Assembly: GCA_963677215.1 (NCBI GenBank)
Contig: OY781919.1
Coordinates: 3,968,001-4,032,000, forward strand
Direction: 5' to 3'
DNA length: 64,000 nt
DNA from: G963676795 sp963677215
Lineage (GTDB): Bacteria > Desulfobacterota > Desulfuromonadia > Desulfuromonadales > Geopsychrobacteraceae
Each line of letters begins with the position of its first letter. Position 1 is the first letter of the stretch. The notes beneath the pieces are model-generated. The model did not search any database. It was given only the letters and a program-made list of their open reading frames with translations, and had not been told where the DNA came from. This document shows, piece after piece, positions 35,225 to 43,724 of this stretch. A program made the position numbers and the translations under genes.

Positions 35225-36675
35225 AATATTCGAAACCGAAGCACTTTGATTACAATCTGGTCGTCATCGGCGCCGGCAGTGCCGGGCTGGTCTCCGCTTA
35301 TATCGCGGCCGCAGTAAAGGCCAAAGTGGCCCTGATCGAAAAACATAAAATGGGAGGCGACTGCCTGAACACCGGCTGCGTCCCAAGCAAGGCCCTGATC
35401 CGCAGTGCCAAATTCCTCAACGATGGGCGCCGGGCCGATCAGTTCGGCTTTATCAGAACGACAACCGAATTTGATTTCAGCGCTGTCATGCAGCGGGTCA
35501 GGCGGATCGTCAAAGAGATCGAACCACACGATTCGATCGAACGTTACACCAGGCTCGGGGTTGAATGTCTGCAGGGCGAGGCGAAGCTCCTCAGCCCTTA
35601 CCAGGTCGAGGTCAATGGCCGGATACTCACCACTCGCAGCATCATCATCGCCAGCGGGGCCTCCCCCTTCATTCCACCGCTTCCCGGACTCGACCGGATC
35701 GACTACCTGACCTCCGAAAACCTCTGGGATCTGCAAGAGCTTCCGCAACGACTCATCGTCCTTGGCGGCGGACCGATCGGCTGTGAGATGACCCAGGCCT
35801 TTGCCCGCTTCGGCAGCACTGTCACCCAGGTGGAGATGGCCGAACGCCTGATGATCCGCGAAGACCCTGAGGTTTCTGCGTTCATCAGCGAACGCTTTGA
35901 AGGCGAAGGGGCACGGGTCCTGACTGGTCACAGAGCCAAAGAGATCAGGCTGAACGACACAGAGAAATCCCTGGTCTGTGAATATCAAGGCCGTGAAGTT
36001 GTCATCCCCTTCGATGCGATCCTGATTGCAGTCGGGCGCAAGGCCAATGTGACCGGCTTCGGTCTGGAAGAGATCGGGGTGCAGATCGGCGACTCCGGAA
36101 CCATCGCCAGCGACCCGCTGTTAAGAACCAATGTTCCCAACATCTACTGTGCCGGCGATGTCGCCGGGCCCTACCAGTTTACCCATACGGCATCCCACCA
36201 GGCCTGGTACGCTGCCATCAACGCCCTGTTCAGCCCGTTGAAAACTTTCCGGGCCGACTATCGGATCATTCCCTGGGTCACCTTCACCGACCCGGAGGTT
36301 GCCAGGGTCGGGCTCAACGAAGAAGAGACACGTAATCAGGGAATCGACTTCGAGGTAACCCGCTACCCGCTGAGCGAACTCGACAGGGCCATCACCGATG
36401 GGGAAAACCAGGGATTTATCAAAGTCATCACTCCACGGGGCAAGGACAGGATCCTCGGCGCAACCGTCGTCGGCCCGCACGCTGGAGAGACCTTGGCAGA
36501 ATTCACCCTGGCCATGAAACACGGCATCGGCCTGAACAAGATTCTTGCGACCATTCACCCCTACCCCACCCTGACTGAAGGAAATAAGGCGCTCGCCGGA
36601 CTCTGGAGAAAAAATCACGCTCCTGAAAAACTGCTCAACTGGCTTGAGAAGTTTCACAACTGGCGGCGTCGTTGA
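35221..36675 (+). CDS. Mercuric-reductase-like pyridine nucleotide-disulfide oxidoreductase
   Basis: The 484-residue flavoprotein has an N-terminal FAD fold (VVIGAGSAGLVSA), the redox pair in GGDCLNTGCVPSKALIRSAK (Cys about 47 and 52), an NAD(P)-binding fold (LIVLGGGPIGCEMTQ near 178), the second FAD motif IYCAGDVAGPYQ near 308, and a C-terminal dimerisation domain with HPYPTLTE at about 440. There is no N-terminal HMA domain and no C-terminal vicinal Cys pair, both of which true mercuric reductases need, so mercury reduction is unlikely. It is translationally coupled to the TVP38 gene. The physiological disulfide or quinone-like substrate is unknown. The start at 35221 is chosen for the ATGA overlap and family alignment. 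Confidence 0.9.
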   Translation: MKYSKPKHFDYNLVVIGAGSAGLVSAYIAAAVKAKVALIEKHKMGGDCLNTGCVPSKALIRSAKFLNDGRRADQFGFIRTTTEFDFSAVMQRVRRIVKEIEPHDSIERYTRLGVECLQGEAKLLSPYQVEVNGRILTTRSIIIASGASPFIPPLPGLDRIDYLTSENLWDLQELPQRLIVLGGGPIGCEMTQAFARFGSTVTQVEMAERLMIREDPEVSAFISERFEGEGARVLTGHRAKEIRLNDTEKSLVCEYQGREVVIPFDAILIAVGRKANVTGFGLEEIGVQIGDSGTIASDPLLRTNVPNIYCAGDVAGPYQFTHTASHQAWYAAINALFSPLKTFRADYRIIPWVTFTDPEVARVGLNEEETRNQGIDFEVTRYPLSELDRAITDGENQGFIKVITPRGKDRILGATVVGPHAGETLAEFTLAMKHGIGLNKILATIHPYPTLTEGNKALAGLWRKNHAPEKLLNWLEKFHNWRRR

Positions 36676-36915
36676 GTTTCGACAAACTTTGTCGTAAGTC
36701 AGACTCCCCTACTATTGAGTTTTAACTCTCTCCGGCATAGAGCTATGTCAAGAAAACCTGATCACTGCAGCAAACGTATGCTAAGATAATGGCTGACGAA
36801 AAAAGTCATAATTATTTTTTTCAACTTTGACCTGTATCAATTTTTTTCGCCGGGCCAGGCTGTAGACTCACGGCACAAATTGAATAGACAACCAAGCCTG
36901 CAAGGATAAACATAA

Positions 36916-38145
36916 ATGACGACCGCAACCTTAAGTATCGACATGACGGTAAAAGAGGTTCTCGAACACTGGCCGGAAACTCTCGATGTATTCATTGCCA
37001 ACGGTTTTGAGAACTTCCGGGATGAAAAACAGCGCAATGCAGTCGCTGCCTTTCTGAAGTTAGAACGTGCCGCCAAGGCCAGAAATTATGATCCGGACAA
37101 TTTCCTGAAACTCCTCCAGGAGAAGATCGACGAGCAACTGAACCTGGCCGATGTCACCATGAAAAAGATGCACATCAGTCAGAGTGACGTCAGGGTGACT
37201 GGCCTGCTCCCCTGTCCGGTCAGGCTACCACTGCTTGAAGGCTTTGATGCGTTCATCGAGAGCTTCACAGCAACCACCGGTCTCAGCGTCAGCTACAAAC
37301 TGGAAGCCGCCTCGGTCGGTGCCGACTGGATCGAAAAGAACATTCAGACGATCGACAGCGAAGAGGCCCTGCCTGATATCTTTGTCTCCGCCGGGTTCGA
37401 GACTTTTTTCGACCAGAGAACAATCGGTCGTTTCAAGGACCAGGGGACTTTTAGTGACATCACGGACAGCAGGGTCAATGCGACCTTCGACGCTATCGAC
37501 ATCAAGGACCCGAAAGGAGATTATTCGATCATCGCTGCGGTTCCGGCTGTGTTCATGATCAATCACGATGTTCTGGGCGATCTGCCAATTCCACGCAGCT
37601 GGGCCGATCTGCTCAAGCCGGAGTACGAACAACAGGTCGCACTGCCGGTCGGCGACTTCGACCTGTTCAACGCAATCCTGCTGTCGATCCATAAGGAGCA
37701 TGGTGAAGAGGGCGTCAGAAAGCTGGGGCGCTGCATGCTCAAATCGATGCATCCATCGCAGATGGTCAAGAACGCCAAGCGGGTCGAAGAAGAGAAGCCG
37801 GTGGTCACCATCATGCCTTACTTCTTCACCAAGATGGTCACCATGGTCAAGTCGCTCGAAATCGTCTGGCCGGAGGATGGAGCCGTAATCAGCCCGATCT
37901 TCATGCTGACCAAAAAGACAAGTCTGGAGAAAGTCCGGCCGATCGCTGAATTCCTGGCAAGCAGGGAGATTGGTGAGCTGCTTTCCCACAGAGGACTGTT
38001 TCCGTCACTCCACCCGGAGGTCGACAACCGCATGGATGAGCGCCCGTGGAAATGGATCGGCTGGGATTACATCTACCAGCACGACATCGGTGAGCTGATT
38101 CGCCGGACCAACGCCATTTTCGAACAGTCGATGTATTCGGCATAA
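36916..38145 (+). CDS. DUF1858 / leaderless solute-binding-fold protein
   Basis: The 409-residue protein opens with a DUF1858 domain (TLSIDMTVKEVLEHWPETLDVF, residues 5-65), followed by a periplasmic-binding-protein II fold like those for iron or oxyanions (RVTGLLPCPVRLPL near 93, LPDIFVSAGFETFF near 153, AAVPAVFMINHDVLGDLPIPRSWADLL near 200-230). There is no signal peptide or lipobox, and DUF1858 is a cytoplasmic domain, so the binding fold should work inside the cell. It starts a run of four plus-strand genes spaced by -4 to 11 bp. CAAGGATAA is the ribosome-binding site. Ligand unknown; an intracellular metal-, oxyanion- or cofactor-binding role is inferred. Confidence 0.82.
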   Translation: MTTATLSIDMTVKEVLEHWPETLDVFIANGFENFRDEKQRNAVAAFLKLERAAKARNYDPDNFLKLLQEKIDEQLNLADVTMKKMHISQSDVRVTGLLPCPVRLPLLEGFDAFIESFTATTGLSVSYKLEAASVGADWIEKNIQTIDSEEALPDIFVSAGFETFFDQRTIGRFKDQGTFSDITDSRVNATFDAIDIKDPKGDYSIIAAVPAVFMINHDVLGDLPIPRSWADLLKPEYEQQVALPVGDFDLFNAILLSIHKEHGEEGVRKLGRCMLKSMHPSQMVKNAKRVEEEKPVVTIMPYFFTKMVTMVKSLEIVWPEDGAVISPIFMLTKKTSLEKVRPIAEFLASREIGELLSHRGLFPSLHPEVDNRMDERPWKWIGWDYIYQHDIGELIRRTNAIFEQSMYSA

Positions 38146-38154
38146 GGACAGACC

Positions 38155-38844
38155 ATGCGCTTTTTAACCGTTTCAGGACCACCTTCCTCGGGTAAGACCT
38201 CGGTCATCCTGCGAGTCATAGAAGCCCTTCAGGCTCGCCGGCGCAAGATCGGCGTGGTCAAATTCGACTGTCTGCTGACCGAGGACGACAAACGCTACGA
38301 ACAGAAAGGGGTGCTGGTCCAGAAAGGACTCTCCGGCGCGCTCTGCCCCGACCATTATTTCGTCAGCAATATTGAAGCCTGTGTTCAGTGGGGGCAGGAC
38401 AATCAGTGTGAATATCTGATCAGCGAAAGCGCCGGACTGTGCAACCGCTGTTCGCCCCATATCAAGGAGATTACTGCGGTCTGCGTCATCGACAACCTGA
38501 GCGGTATCAACACGCCGCGCAAGATCGGGCCGATGCTCAAATCTGCCGATATCGTCGTCATCACCAAGGGGGATATCGTCTCCCAGGCTGAACGTGAGGT
38601 GTTTGCCTCCCGCGTCAAACAGGTCAACCCGGGGGCAATCATCATGCATGTCAACGGCATCACCGGCCAGGGGGCTTTCGAACTGACCAGCCTCTTTGAA
38701 GAGGCCTCGGATATCGAAACCCTCAAAGGGAAAACATTACGCTTCTCGATGCCGGCGGCGCTCTGCTCCTACTGTCTCGGCGAAACCCGCATCGGCGAAG
38801 AACATCAGTCCGGCAACATCCGCAAGATGGATATTGAACGATGA
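38155..38844 (+). CDS. HypB/CobW-like P-loop GTPase with two CxxC motifs
   Basis: The 229-residue protein has Walker A GPPSSGKTS at 8-16, a KFDCLLTEDD switch-like region (37-46), an ISESAGLCNRCSPH segment with Cys96 and Cys99, a TKGD base-recognition motif at 137-140 (in place of NKxD), and a C-terminal CSYCLGETRIG with Cys204 and Cys207. This is the SIMIBI G3E/HypB plan, whose members insert Ni, Co or Zn into enzymes. The CxxC pairs could bind metal or an FeS cluster between subunits. It starts 10 bp after the DUF1858 gene and overlaps the next by ATGA. The metal or client is not identifiable from the sequence. Confidence 0.8.
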   Translation: MRFLTVSGPPSSGKTSVILRVIEALQARRRKIGVVKFDCLLTEDDKRYEQKGVLVQKGLSGALCPDHYFVSNIEACVQWGQDNQCEYLISESAGLCNRCSPHIKEITAVCVIDNLSGINTPRKIGPMLKSADIVVITKGDIVSQAEREVFASRVKQVNPGAIIMHVNGITGQGAFELTSLFEEASDIETLKGKTLRFSMPAALCSYCLGETRIGEEHQSGNIRKMDIER

Positions 38845-39839
38845 ATGAGCAAGAACTCTACACTCAGCCGCTTTTCGAACTGCTTCACACTCACCCGTAC
38901 ATCGAGGATTTCTTTGCTTCGTTCGGGATTTCACTCGGCGATCAGAACTGCTCTCTCGAGCAGTTCCTAGCCCGGCTCAAAGCTGATGAGCTGGAAGACC
39001 TGGGAGTCAGCAGCGAGCAGCTGCGCACAAGTCTCGCAGACTTTCTGTCCGGCATGCTGGCTCTGCACGATCCGCTCGACAGGGTTGAAGAACTGACCAT
39101 CATCGGCGGTCATAACAAGTCCGGAGATCCTGAGGTTATCGAGCTGGTCCTCAAACCGGGTGAAGTTGTGTGTATCGTCGGCCCGACCGGTTCCGGCAAG
39201 AGCCGCCTGCTCGCTGATATCGAGTGGGTTGCGCAAGGCGATACGCCGACCGGCCGCAGGATCCTCATCAACGGCCAGGTTCCGGACAGCAAGTGGCGTT
39301 TTTCCAGCGAACACAAACTGGTTGCCCAGCTCTCGCAGAACATGAACTTCGTCATGGACTTAAGCGCCGAAGAGTTCATCCGTATGCATGCCGAATGCCG
39401 TCTGGTCGCCGATATCGACGAAAAGGTCAGGCAGATCCTTGACCAGGCCAACGACCTGGCCGGAGAAAAATTCCGCCCCGACACCCCTGTCACCTCATTG
39501 AGTGGCGGACAGTCGCGGGCGCTGATGATTGCCGACATGGCCTTTTTGAGCAAGTCACCGATCGCCCTGATCGATGAAATAGAAAATGCCGGCATCGACC
39601 GCAAGAAGGCACTGGAGCTGCTGGTCCGGGAAGAAAAGATCATTCTTATGGCCACCCACGATCCGATCCTCGCCCTGCTCGGCGAACGGCGCCTGGTCAT
39701 CAGTAACGGCGGAATTGCAAAAATTATTGAATCGAGCGAGGCCGAACGCAAGAATCTGAGCTATCTCGAACAACTGGACAATCAACTGCTCGCCCTGAGA
39801 AACAGAATTCGCCTGGGCGACACCCTGGAACATATTTAG
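38841..39839 (+). CDS. ABC-type ATPase with DUF1858-like N-terminus, no permease partner
   Basis: The 332-residue protein has an N-terminal helical segment (LYTQPLFELLHTHPYIEDFFASFGI, 7-31) like the DUF1858 domain of the first gene in the run. An ABC ATPase follows, with Walker A GPTGSGKS at 114-121, signature LSGGQ at 220-224, Walker B ALIDEIE at 242-248 and switch His in MATHD near 264. No transmembrane gene exists in the cluster, so it is unlikely to power transport. Soluble ABC ATPases of this kind drive assembly or activation (compare SufC, or the A2 component that activates methyl-CoM reductase). ATGA overlap couples it to the GTPase gene. Client unknown. Confidence 0.82.
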   Translation: MNEQELYTQPLFELLHTHPYIEDFFASFGISLGDQNCSLEQFLARLKADELEDLGVSSEQLRTSLADFLSGMLALHDPLDRVEELTIIGGHNKSGDPEVIELVLKPGEVVCIVGPTGSGKSRLLADIEWVAQGDTPTGRRILINGQVPDSKWRFSSEHKLVAQLSQNMNFVMDLSAEEFIRMHAECRLVADIDEKVRQILDQANDLAGEKFRPDTPVTSLSGGQSRALMIADMAFLSKSPIALIDEIENAGIDRKKALELLVREEKIILMATHDPILALLGERRLVISNGGIAKIIESSEAERKNLSYLEQLDNQLLALRNRIRLGDTLEHI

Positions 39840-39850
39840 GAGGAAAAGCA

Positions 39851-40090
39851 ATGCACGACGGATGTGAAGGAAGTCTCGGTAACGGGGTACAGATTGTCAA
39901 TAAGCTCAGGCAGATGGGTTTCAGCAGCACGCCACTGCCGGTTCCAGCACAGATCAGCTGCACATGCGGCAACAGCTTCGTGATGGAAACCATGGAAAGC
40001 CGCTGTAACAACTGCGGCATGGTCTATGGCGTGACGCCCTGCCATGCCAATGATCCTGCCAATATCGAGGCGGCCGGCATCAATTACTAA
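39851..40090 (+). CDS. Small zinc-ribbon protein ending the four-gene module
   Basis: The 79-residue protein has a ribbon ISCTCGNSF...CNNCGMVYG with four cysteines in two CxC/CxxC knuckles (about 38-58), preceded by VNKLRQMGFSSTPLPVPA. GGAGG stands 7 bases before the ATG, and the gene starts 11 bp after the ABC ATPase, so it is part of the operon. It contains a further Cys (HDGCEGS) near the start and one in TPCHAND near the end. It may be a zinc-bound adaptor or metal donor for the GTPase/ATPase pair. I do not recognise a named family. A terminator follows at 40102. Confidence 0.75.
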   Translation: MHDGCEGSLGNGVQIVNKLRQMGFSSTPLPVPAQISCTCGNSFVMETMESRCNNCGMVYGVTPCHANDPANIEAAGINY

Positions 40091-40101
40091 CGTCCAAAAC
40101 C

Positions 40102-40128
40102 AAAAGGCGGGAGGATCTCCCGCCTTAG
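40102..40128. terminator. Bidirectional terminator between the four-gene module and the PilZ gene
   Basis: AAGGCGGGAG at 40104-40113 pairs with CTCCCGCCTT at 40117-40126, loop GAT, between two convergent genes. Confidence 0.85.
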
Positions 40129-40129
40129 T

Positions 40130-40792
40130 TCATAAACAGCTGACAGAGAGATTCTGCCGATCGGCTACCGAACAGATATAATCCCAGAGCAGCTTCTGAT
40201 CCTCATCGGAAATATTGCAGAACACGACCCCGACGACGACCTTGCGCTGACCATTATCATCCTGATCAACCTGGGTCCAGCAGGCCTTGGCAACAAGTTT
40301 CAGCTGGATATCACTGTCAGGCAAGGTGAAATCAAGAATCAGGCAGTCCCCCTTTGAGGGGAAGGCATCTGACGCGTCAAACAGCAGGCAGCAGCCATCC
40401 AGGCTCAGATTGACGAACCTTGAATAGACCTCATGATCACGGAAACCAACCAGAGCCTCGGCATACTGATCAAAGAGATGGCGGTAATGATTACGTGCAC
40501 CGGTCATCATCCCCTGCAGAGCACCGACAAAACTGCCTGTTCCCTTTTTAGGAGCCTGAGCCAGCACGCTCTTGTCATGGTGGCGTTCAGCGATCGTTTC
40601 CTGCAACATTTTCTTGTAGTGAAAAAGTCGCTTGACCAGATCATTACGATCATAGGTCATGCCATTGGCCGAGATCTGGATATCTGAAACTTTGACCTGC
40701 TGATGACAATGAGGACAGGTCAGAATACGCAGTTCAACCAGCAAATCCGAAACAATTTTCTCCTGACATTCAGGACATCTCATAACCAGCAT
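40130..40792 (-). CDS. Zinc-finger and PilZ-like domain protein
   Basis: The 220-residue protein has an N-terminal MRCPECQEKI...LTCPHCHQQ zinc finger (residues 4-32), a helical middle with RLFHYKKMLQ (about 60-75) and a C-terminal PilZ-like barrel (SRFVNLSLDGCCLLFD near 130, KGDCLILDFTLP, VVGVVFCNISDEDQKLLWDYI). The RxxxR and D/NxSxxG c-di-GMP motifs are only partly present: NLSLDG fits the second, the first may be FRDHEVYSR. It probably responds to c-di-GMP made by the cyclase at 32173, but binding is uncertain. It is cytoplasmic and monocistronic. Residues were placed from family pattern, not alignment. Confidence 0.72.
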   Translation of the reverse strand: MLVMRCPECQEKIVSDLLVELRILTCPHCHQQVKVSDIQISANGMTYDRNDLVKRLFHYKKMLQETIAERHHDKSVLAQAPKKGTGSFVGALQGMMTGARNHYRHLFDQYAEALVGFRDHEVYSRFVNLSLDGCCLLFDASDAFPSKGDCLILDFTLPDSDIQLKLVAKACWTQVDQDDNGQRKVVVGVVFCNISDEDQKLLWDYICSVADRQNLSVSCL

Positions 40793-41030
40793 ATGAATCC
40801 TTTGTAAAACAATGACAACTTAAAAGAGTATTTCTGCAGGAAGAAGGGAGAACGCATGCCTGCAATGTCAGAGATTTCATTTGCCTGTCTTGGACAGGGT
40901 ATAAGTATTTTATTATTAATTGTGACTAATTTCAAGTCGGAAAAAAATAAATACCCTGTAGTTCTTATCCTGAAGTCTAAGTTAGTGTTATGTTGCTGCT
41001 TCAATTTTATTCGCAAAAAAGGAGAAGTCA

Positions 41031-42212
41031 ATGCAGACCAGTAGCTTTCATCCCCCCCAAAGAACCCTGATGGGACCTGGACCATCCGATGTCAGCCCAC
41101 GTGTGCTTGAGGCTCTTGGCCGGCCGACGATCGGCCATCTCGATCCGCAGTTCATTGTTCTGATGGACCAGCTCAAAGAACTGATCCAGTACCTGTTTCA
41201 GACTAAAAACGCACTGACCATGCCCGTTTCGGCACCTGGATCAGCGGGAATGGAAACCTGCTTTGTCAACCTGGTCGAACCGGGGGACAAGGTTATCGTC
41301 TGTCAGAATGGCGTCTTTGGCGGACGCATGAAGGAAAACGTCATCCGCTGTGGAGGCACCCTGGTCTCTGTCGATGACGAATGGGGCAAAGCCGTTGACC
41401 CGGCCAAACTGGAGGACGCCCTGAAAGCCAATCCGGATGCCAGAATCGTGGCCTTTGTCCATGGCGAGACATCGACAGGGGTTCTCTCGGATGTCAAAAC
41501 CCTGGTTGAAATCGCCCACAGATATGACTGTCTGACGATTGTCGATGCAGTCACCTCTCTCGGTGGAGTACCGGTCCTCGTTGATGAATGGGGCGTTGAT
41601 GCCATCTATTCAGGCACACAGAAATGTTTGTCGTGCGTTCCATGCCTCTCCCCCGTCAGTTTCAATGCAGCCGCCCAGGAAAAGATCAGCAAGCGCAACA
41701 GCCCGGTCCAGAGCTGGTTTCTCGATCTGAACCTGGTCATGGGCTACTGGGGAGAAGGGAGTAAACGCTCCTATCATCACACGGCACCGGTCAATGCGCT
41801 CTACAGCCTTCATGAAGCCTTGCTAATCATCAAGGAAGAAGGACTGGAAAACGCCTGGAAACGCCACGCCTATCATCATCAGGCATTAAAAATCGGCTTT
41901 GAAGCAATGGGCCTGGGCCTGCTGGTCGACGAGCAGGTGCGCCTGCCTCAATTGAATGCGGTGACAATACCGGACGGAGTTGAAGACACCGAAGTTCGTT
42001 CCCAACTATTGCAGGGCTATGATCTGGAAATCGGTGCGGGCCTTGGCACCCTGGCTGGCAGGGTCTGGAGAATCGGCTTGATGGGTCACGCCTGCAACAG
42101 GCGCAATGTCCTCTACTGCCTGGGAGCTATCGATTCGGTTCTGTCCCGCCTGGGTGCAAAGATCTCAGCGGGAGCAGCCGTCAAGGCAGCGGCAGATTTT
42201 TACGCAGACTAA
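41031..42212 (+). CDS. Class V aminotransferase of the alanine-glyoxylate / serine-pyruvate type
   Basis: The 393-residue PLP enzyme opens with LMGPGPSDVSPRVLEALGRPTIGHLDP, the typical N-terminus of AGXT-like transaminases. It has GSAGMETCFVNL near 65, the HGETSTGVL loop near 144, the cofactor Asp in IVDAVTSLGG near 168 and the Schiff-base Lys in YSGTQKCLSC near 195. It swaps an amino group between alanine or serine and glyoxylate or a similar 2-oxo acid in the cytoplasm. AAAGGAGAAGTCA precedes the ATG. It is monocistronic between the PilZ gene and the ribosomal protein operon. In anaerobes this class can serve in glycine/serine or phosphonate metabolism; the true substrate is not decided. 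Confidence 0.9.
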   Translation: MQTSSFHPPQRTLMGPGPSDVSPRVLEALGRPTIGHLDPQFIVLMDQLKELIQYLFQTKNALTMPVSAPGSAGMETCFVNLVEPGDKVIVCQNGVFGGRMKENVIRCGGTLVSVDDEWGKAVDPAKLEDALKANPDARIVAFVHGETSTGVLSDVKTLVEIAHRYDCLTIVDAVTSLGGVPVLVDEWGVDAIYSGTQKCLSCVPCLSPVSFNAAAQEKISKRNSPVQSWFLDLNLVMGYWGEGSKRSYHHTAPVNALYSLHEALLIIKEEGLENAWKRHAYHHQALKIGFEAMGLGLLVDEQVRLPQLNAVTIPDGVEDTEVRSQLLQGYDLEIGAGLGTLAGRVWRIGLMGHACNRRNVLYCLGAIDSVLSRLGAKISAGAAVKAAADFYAD

Positions 42213-42222
42213 ACTCGAAGTT

Positions 42223-42254
42223 AAAAAAAGCGGCTGATATCAGCCGCTTTTTTT
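42223..42254. terminator. Bidirectional terminator between the aminotransferase gene and rplI
   Basis: A perfect palindrome with arms 42223-42238 and 42239-42254: A7-GCGGCTGAT with ATCAGCCGC-T7. It serves both convergent transcripts. Confidence 0.96.
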
Positions 42255-42270
42255 ATAACAATCTTGTTGC

Positions 42271-42726
42271 TTAGGCTTCTTCAGCGCTGACAACAACCTT
42301 GATTTCAGCAACAACACCGGCATCAAGCTTGATGGCGACACTGTGCTCACCGAGGGTTTTGATCGGTTCAGCAAGTTGGATCTTCTTACGATCAACTTCG
42401 ACACCGGCGGCGTCGAGCTTGGCGCCGATATCCATGCTGGTGACGGAACCGAACAGCTTGCCCTCTTCGCTGGCGCGCTGAGTGAATTCACAGGTGACCT
42501 TTTCGATCTGGGCCTTGAGAACTTCAGCATCCTTGGTCAGTTTTTCCAGCTTACGAGCCAGCTGACGCTTGTGGTGCTCAAGCTCTTTCATGTTGCGCTC
42601 ATCAGCGACACTGGCAAGCCCTTGTGGCAACAGGTAGTTACGGGCATAACCGGCTTTAACGCTGACGATGTCACCGATCTGGCCAAGCCCATCTACATTT
42701 TCTTTCAAAATGACGTTTGTGTTCAT
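42271..42726 (-). CDS. rplI: 50S ribosomal protein L9
   Basis: Binds 23S rRNA near the base of the L1 stalk and helps keep the reading frame. The 151-residue protein has the N-terminal fold MNTNVILKENVDGLGQIGDIVSVKAGYARNYLLPQGLA, a long charged connecting helix (about 42-75) and the C-terminal domain with GKLFGSVTSMDI. GGAGGAGAT precedes the ATG. It is the last gene of the rpsF-rpsR-DUF2232-rplI operon, an order seen in delta-proteobacteria and Geobacter. The length is normal. Confidence 0.98.
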   Translation of the reverse strand: MNTNVILKENVDGLGQIGDIVSVKAGYARNYLLPQGLASVADERNMKELEHHKRQLARKLEKLTKDAEVLKAQIEKVTCEFTQRASEEGKLFGSVTSMDIGAKLDAAGVEVDRKKIQLAEPIKTLGEHSVAIKLDAGVVAEIKVVVSAEEA

Positions 42727-42753
42727 CTTATCTCCTCCATAGTGGAACGAGTT

Positions 42754-43695
42754 TCAAATTTTTGTCCGGGGACGCCGGAAATCAACCCATAGGTCGAAAA
42801 CCCCGACACCGGTAATCAGTATTTGTAACGGATTGAGTATCAACAACAGTGCGATAACCAATCCTTTGATGGCTGCGGGGTAATTTTTCCGCCGCATGAA
42901 ATTCATCACAACAGCCAGGCCCTGCAAAAAATACAGAGGCAGTACAACCACCAACAGGTTTTTCCCGAGAGCTTCAAGCGCCCCGACCTTCACGACATAT
43001 GTCGAGTAGGTTGCAAATCCGGCGAAGATCAGAACCCAGATCATCCAGACCGGCAGTTTCCAAAGAGAAAACGGAGTTCCGAAAATCTGGTAATCCCGCC
43101 GTTTGAACAAGTGCAGCAGCCAGAGACAGAAAAACTGCAGTCCCATAACTGCTCCGACGTAAAGCCCGAAGAAATACTGCTTTACAAAGTCGGCCATCGC
43201 AGCGACGACCTGTTGCATCTGATGCAGCTGTTCGCCTTCGATTCCAGCAACGGAATAAACCTGCATCGCCTGATCAACTTCGTTCTGCACGATCGTGTCT
43301 ATAACCTCCAGCGGAGCCTGATGCCTGACAACGAGAACCGTTGCAATCATCAGCAGCGTAAGCGCCAGAGAGCCGATCGTTGTATAAAATACCGAACGGT
43401 CCCAGAACATCGGACGTCTCAGCAGGTAAGGCATCAGCAAAGAACCAACACCGAACATACCGAAATAAGCCATCAGACTGTAAAGCGTTGCCAACTTGAT
43501 CAGCAACAAGGCGGTCACCGCAACAACGACAATGCTGCTACGGAGACCAAAACGCATCCCGATATAGGCGGCGGGGAGTGGAGTCAGCAGGTTCAGAAAA
43601 GTTCCTGCCGGCCCCAGAAAGCTTGTCCCCAACAGACAGATCAGGGTGGCGCCGATTGCGAGCAGAGTAAATAATGCGGCCTGCCCTTTTATCAT
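42754..43695 (-). CDS. DUF2232 polytopic membrane protein
   Basis: The 313-residue protein has about eight hydrophobic helices (first FTLLAIGATLICLLGTSFLG) and the DUF2232 pattern (LLTPLPAAYIGMRFG near 36, YFGMFGVGSLLMPYLLRRP near 77, and GLAVVMNFMRRK near 258). The family resembles energy-coupling-factor S components and YybS; it is nearly always found between rpsR and rplI in this lineage. Its function is unknown. It shares an operon with three ribosomal protein genes, with 27-29 bp gaps on both sides. Confidence 0.88.
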   Translation of the reverse strand: MIKGQAALFTLLAIGATLICLLGTSFLGPAGTFLNLLTPLPAAYIGMRFGLRSSIVVVAVTALLLIKLATLYSLMAYFGMFGVGSLLMPYLLRRPMFWDRSVFYTTIGSLALTLLMIATVLVVRHQAPLEVIDTIVQNEVDQAMQVYSVAGIEGEQLHQMQQVVAAMADFVKQYFFGLYVGAVMGLQFFCLWLLHLFKRRDYQIFGTPFSLWKLPVWMIWVLIFAGFATYSTYVVKVGALEALGKNLLVVVLPLYFLQGLAVVMNFMRRKNYPAAIKGLVIALLLILNPLQILITGVGVFDLWVDFRRPRTKI

Positions 43696-43724
43696 CTTTC
43701 TTAACGCAATCCGTCTCTGATCTC

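Noticed and set aside
35221..36675. Annotation as mercuric reductase
   Set aside because: The N-terminal metal-binding domain and the C-terminal cysteine pair are missing and there are no mer genes nearby.
38841..39839. Annotation of the ABC ATPase and its neighbour at 36916 as an importer
   Set aside because: No permease gene is present and the binding protein has no signal peptide, so transport is not supported.
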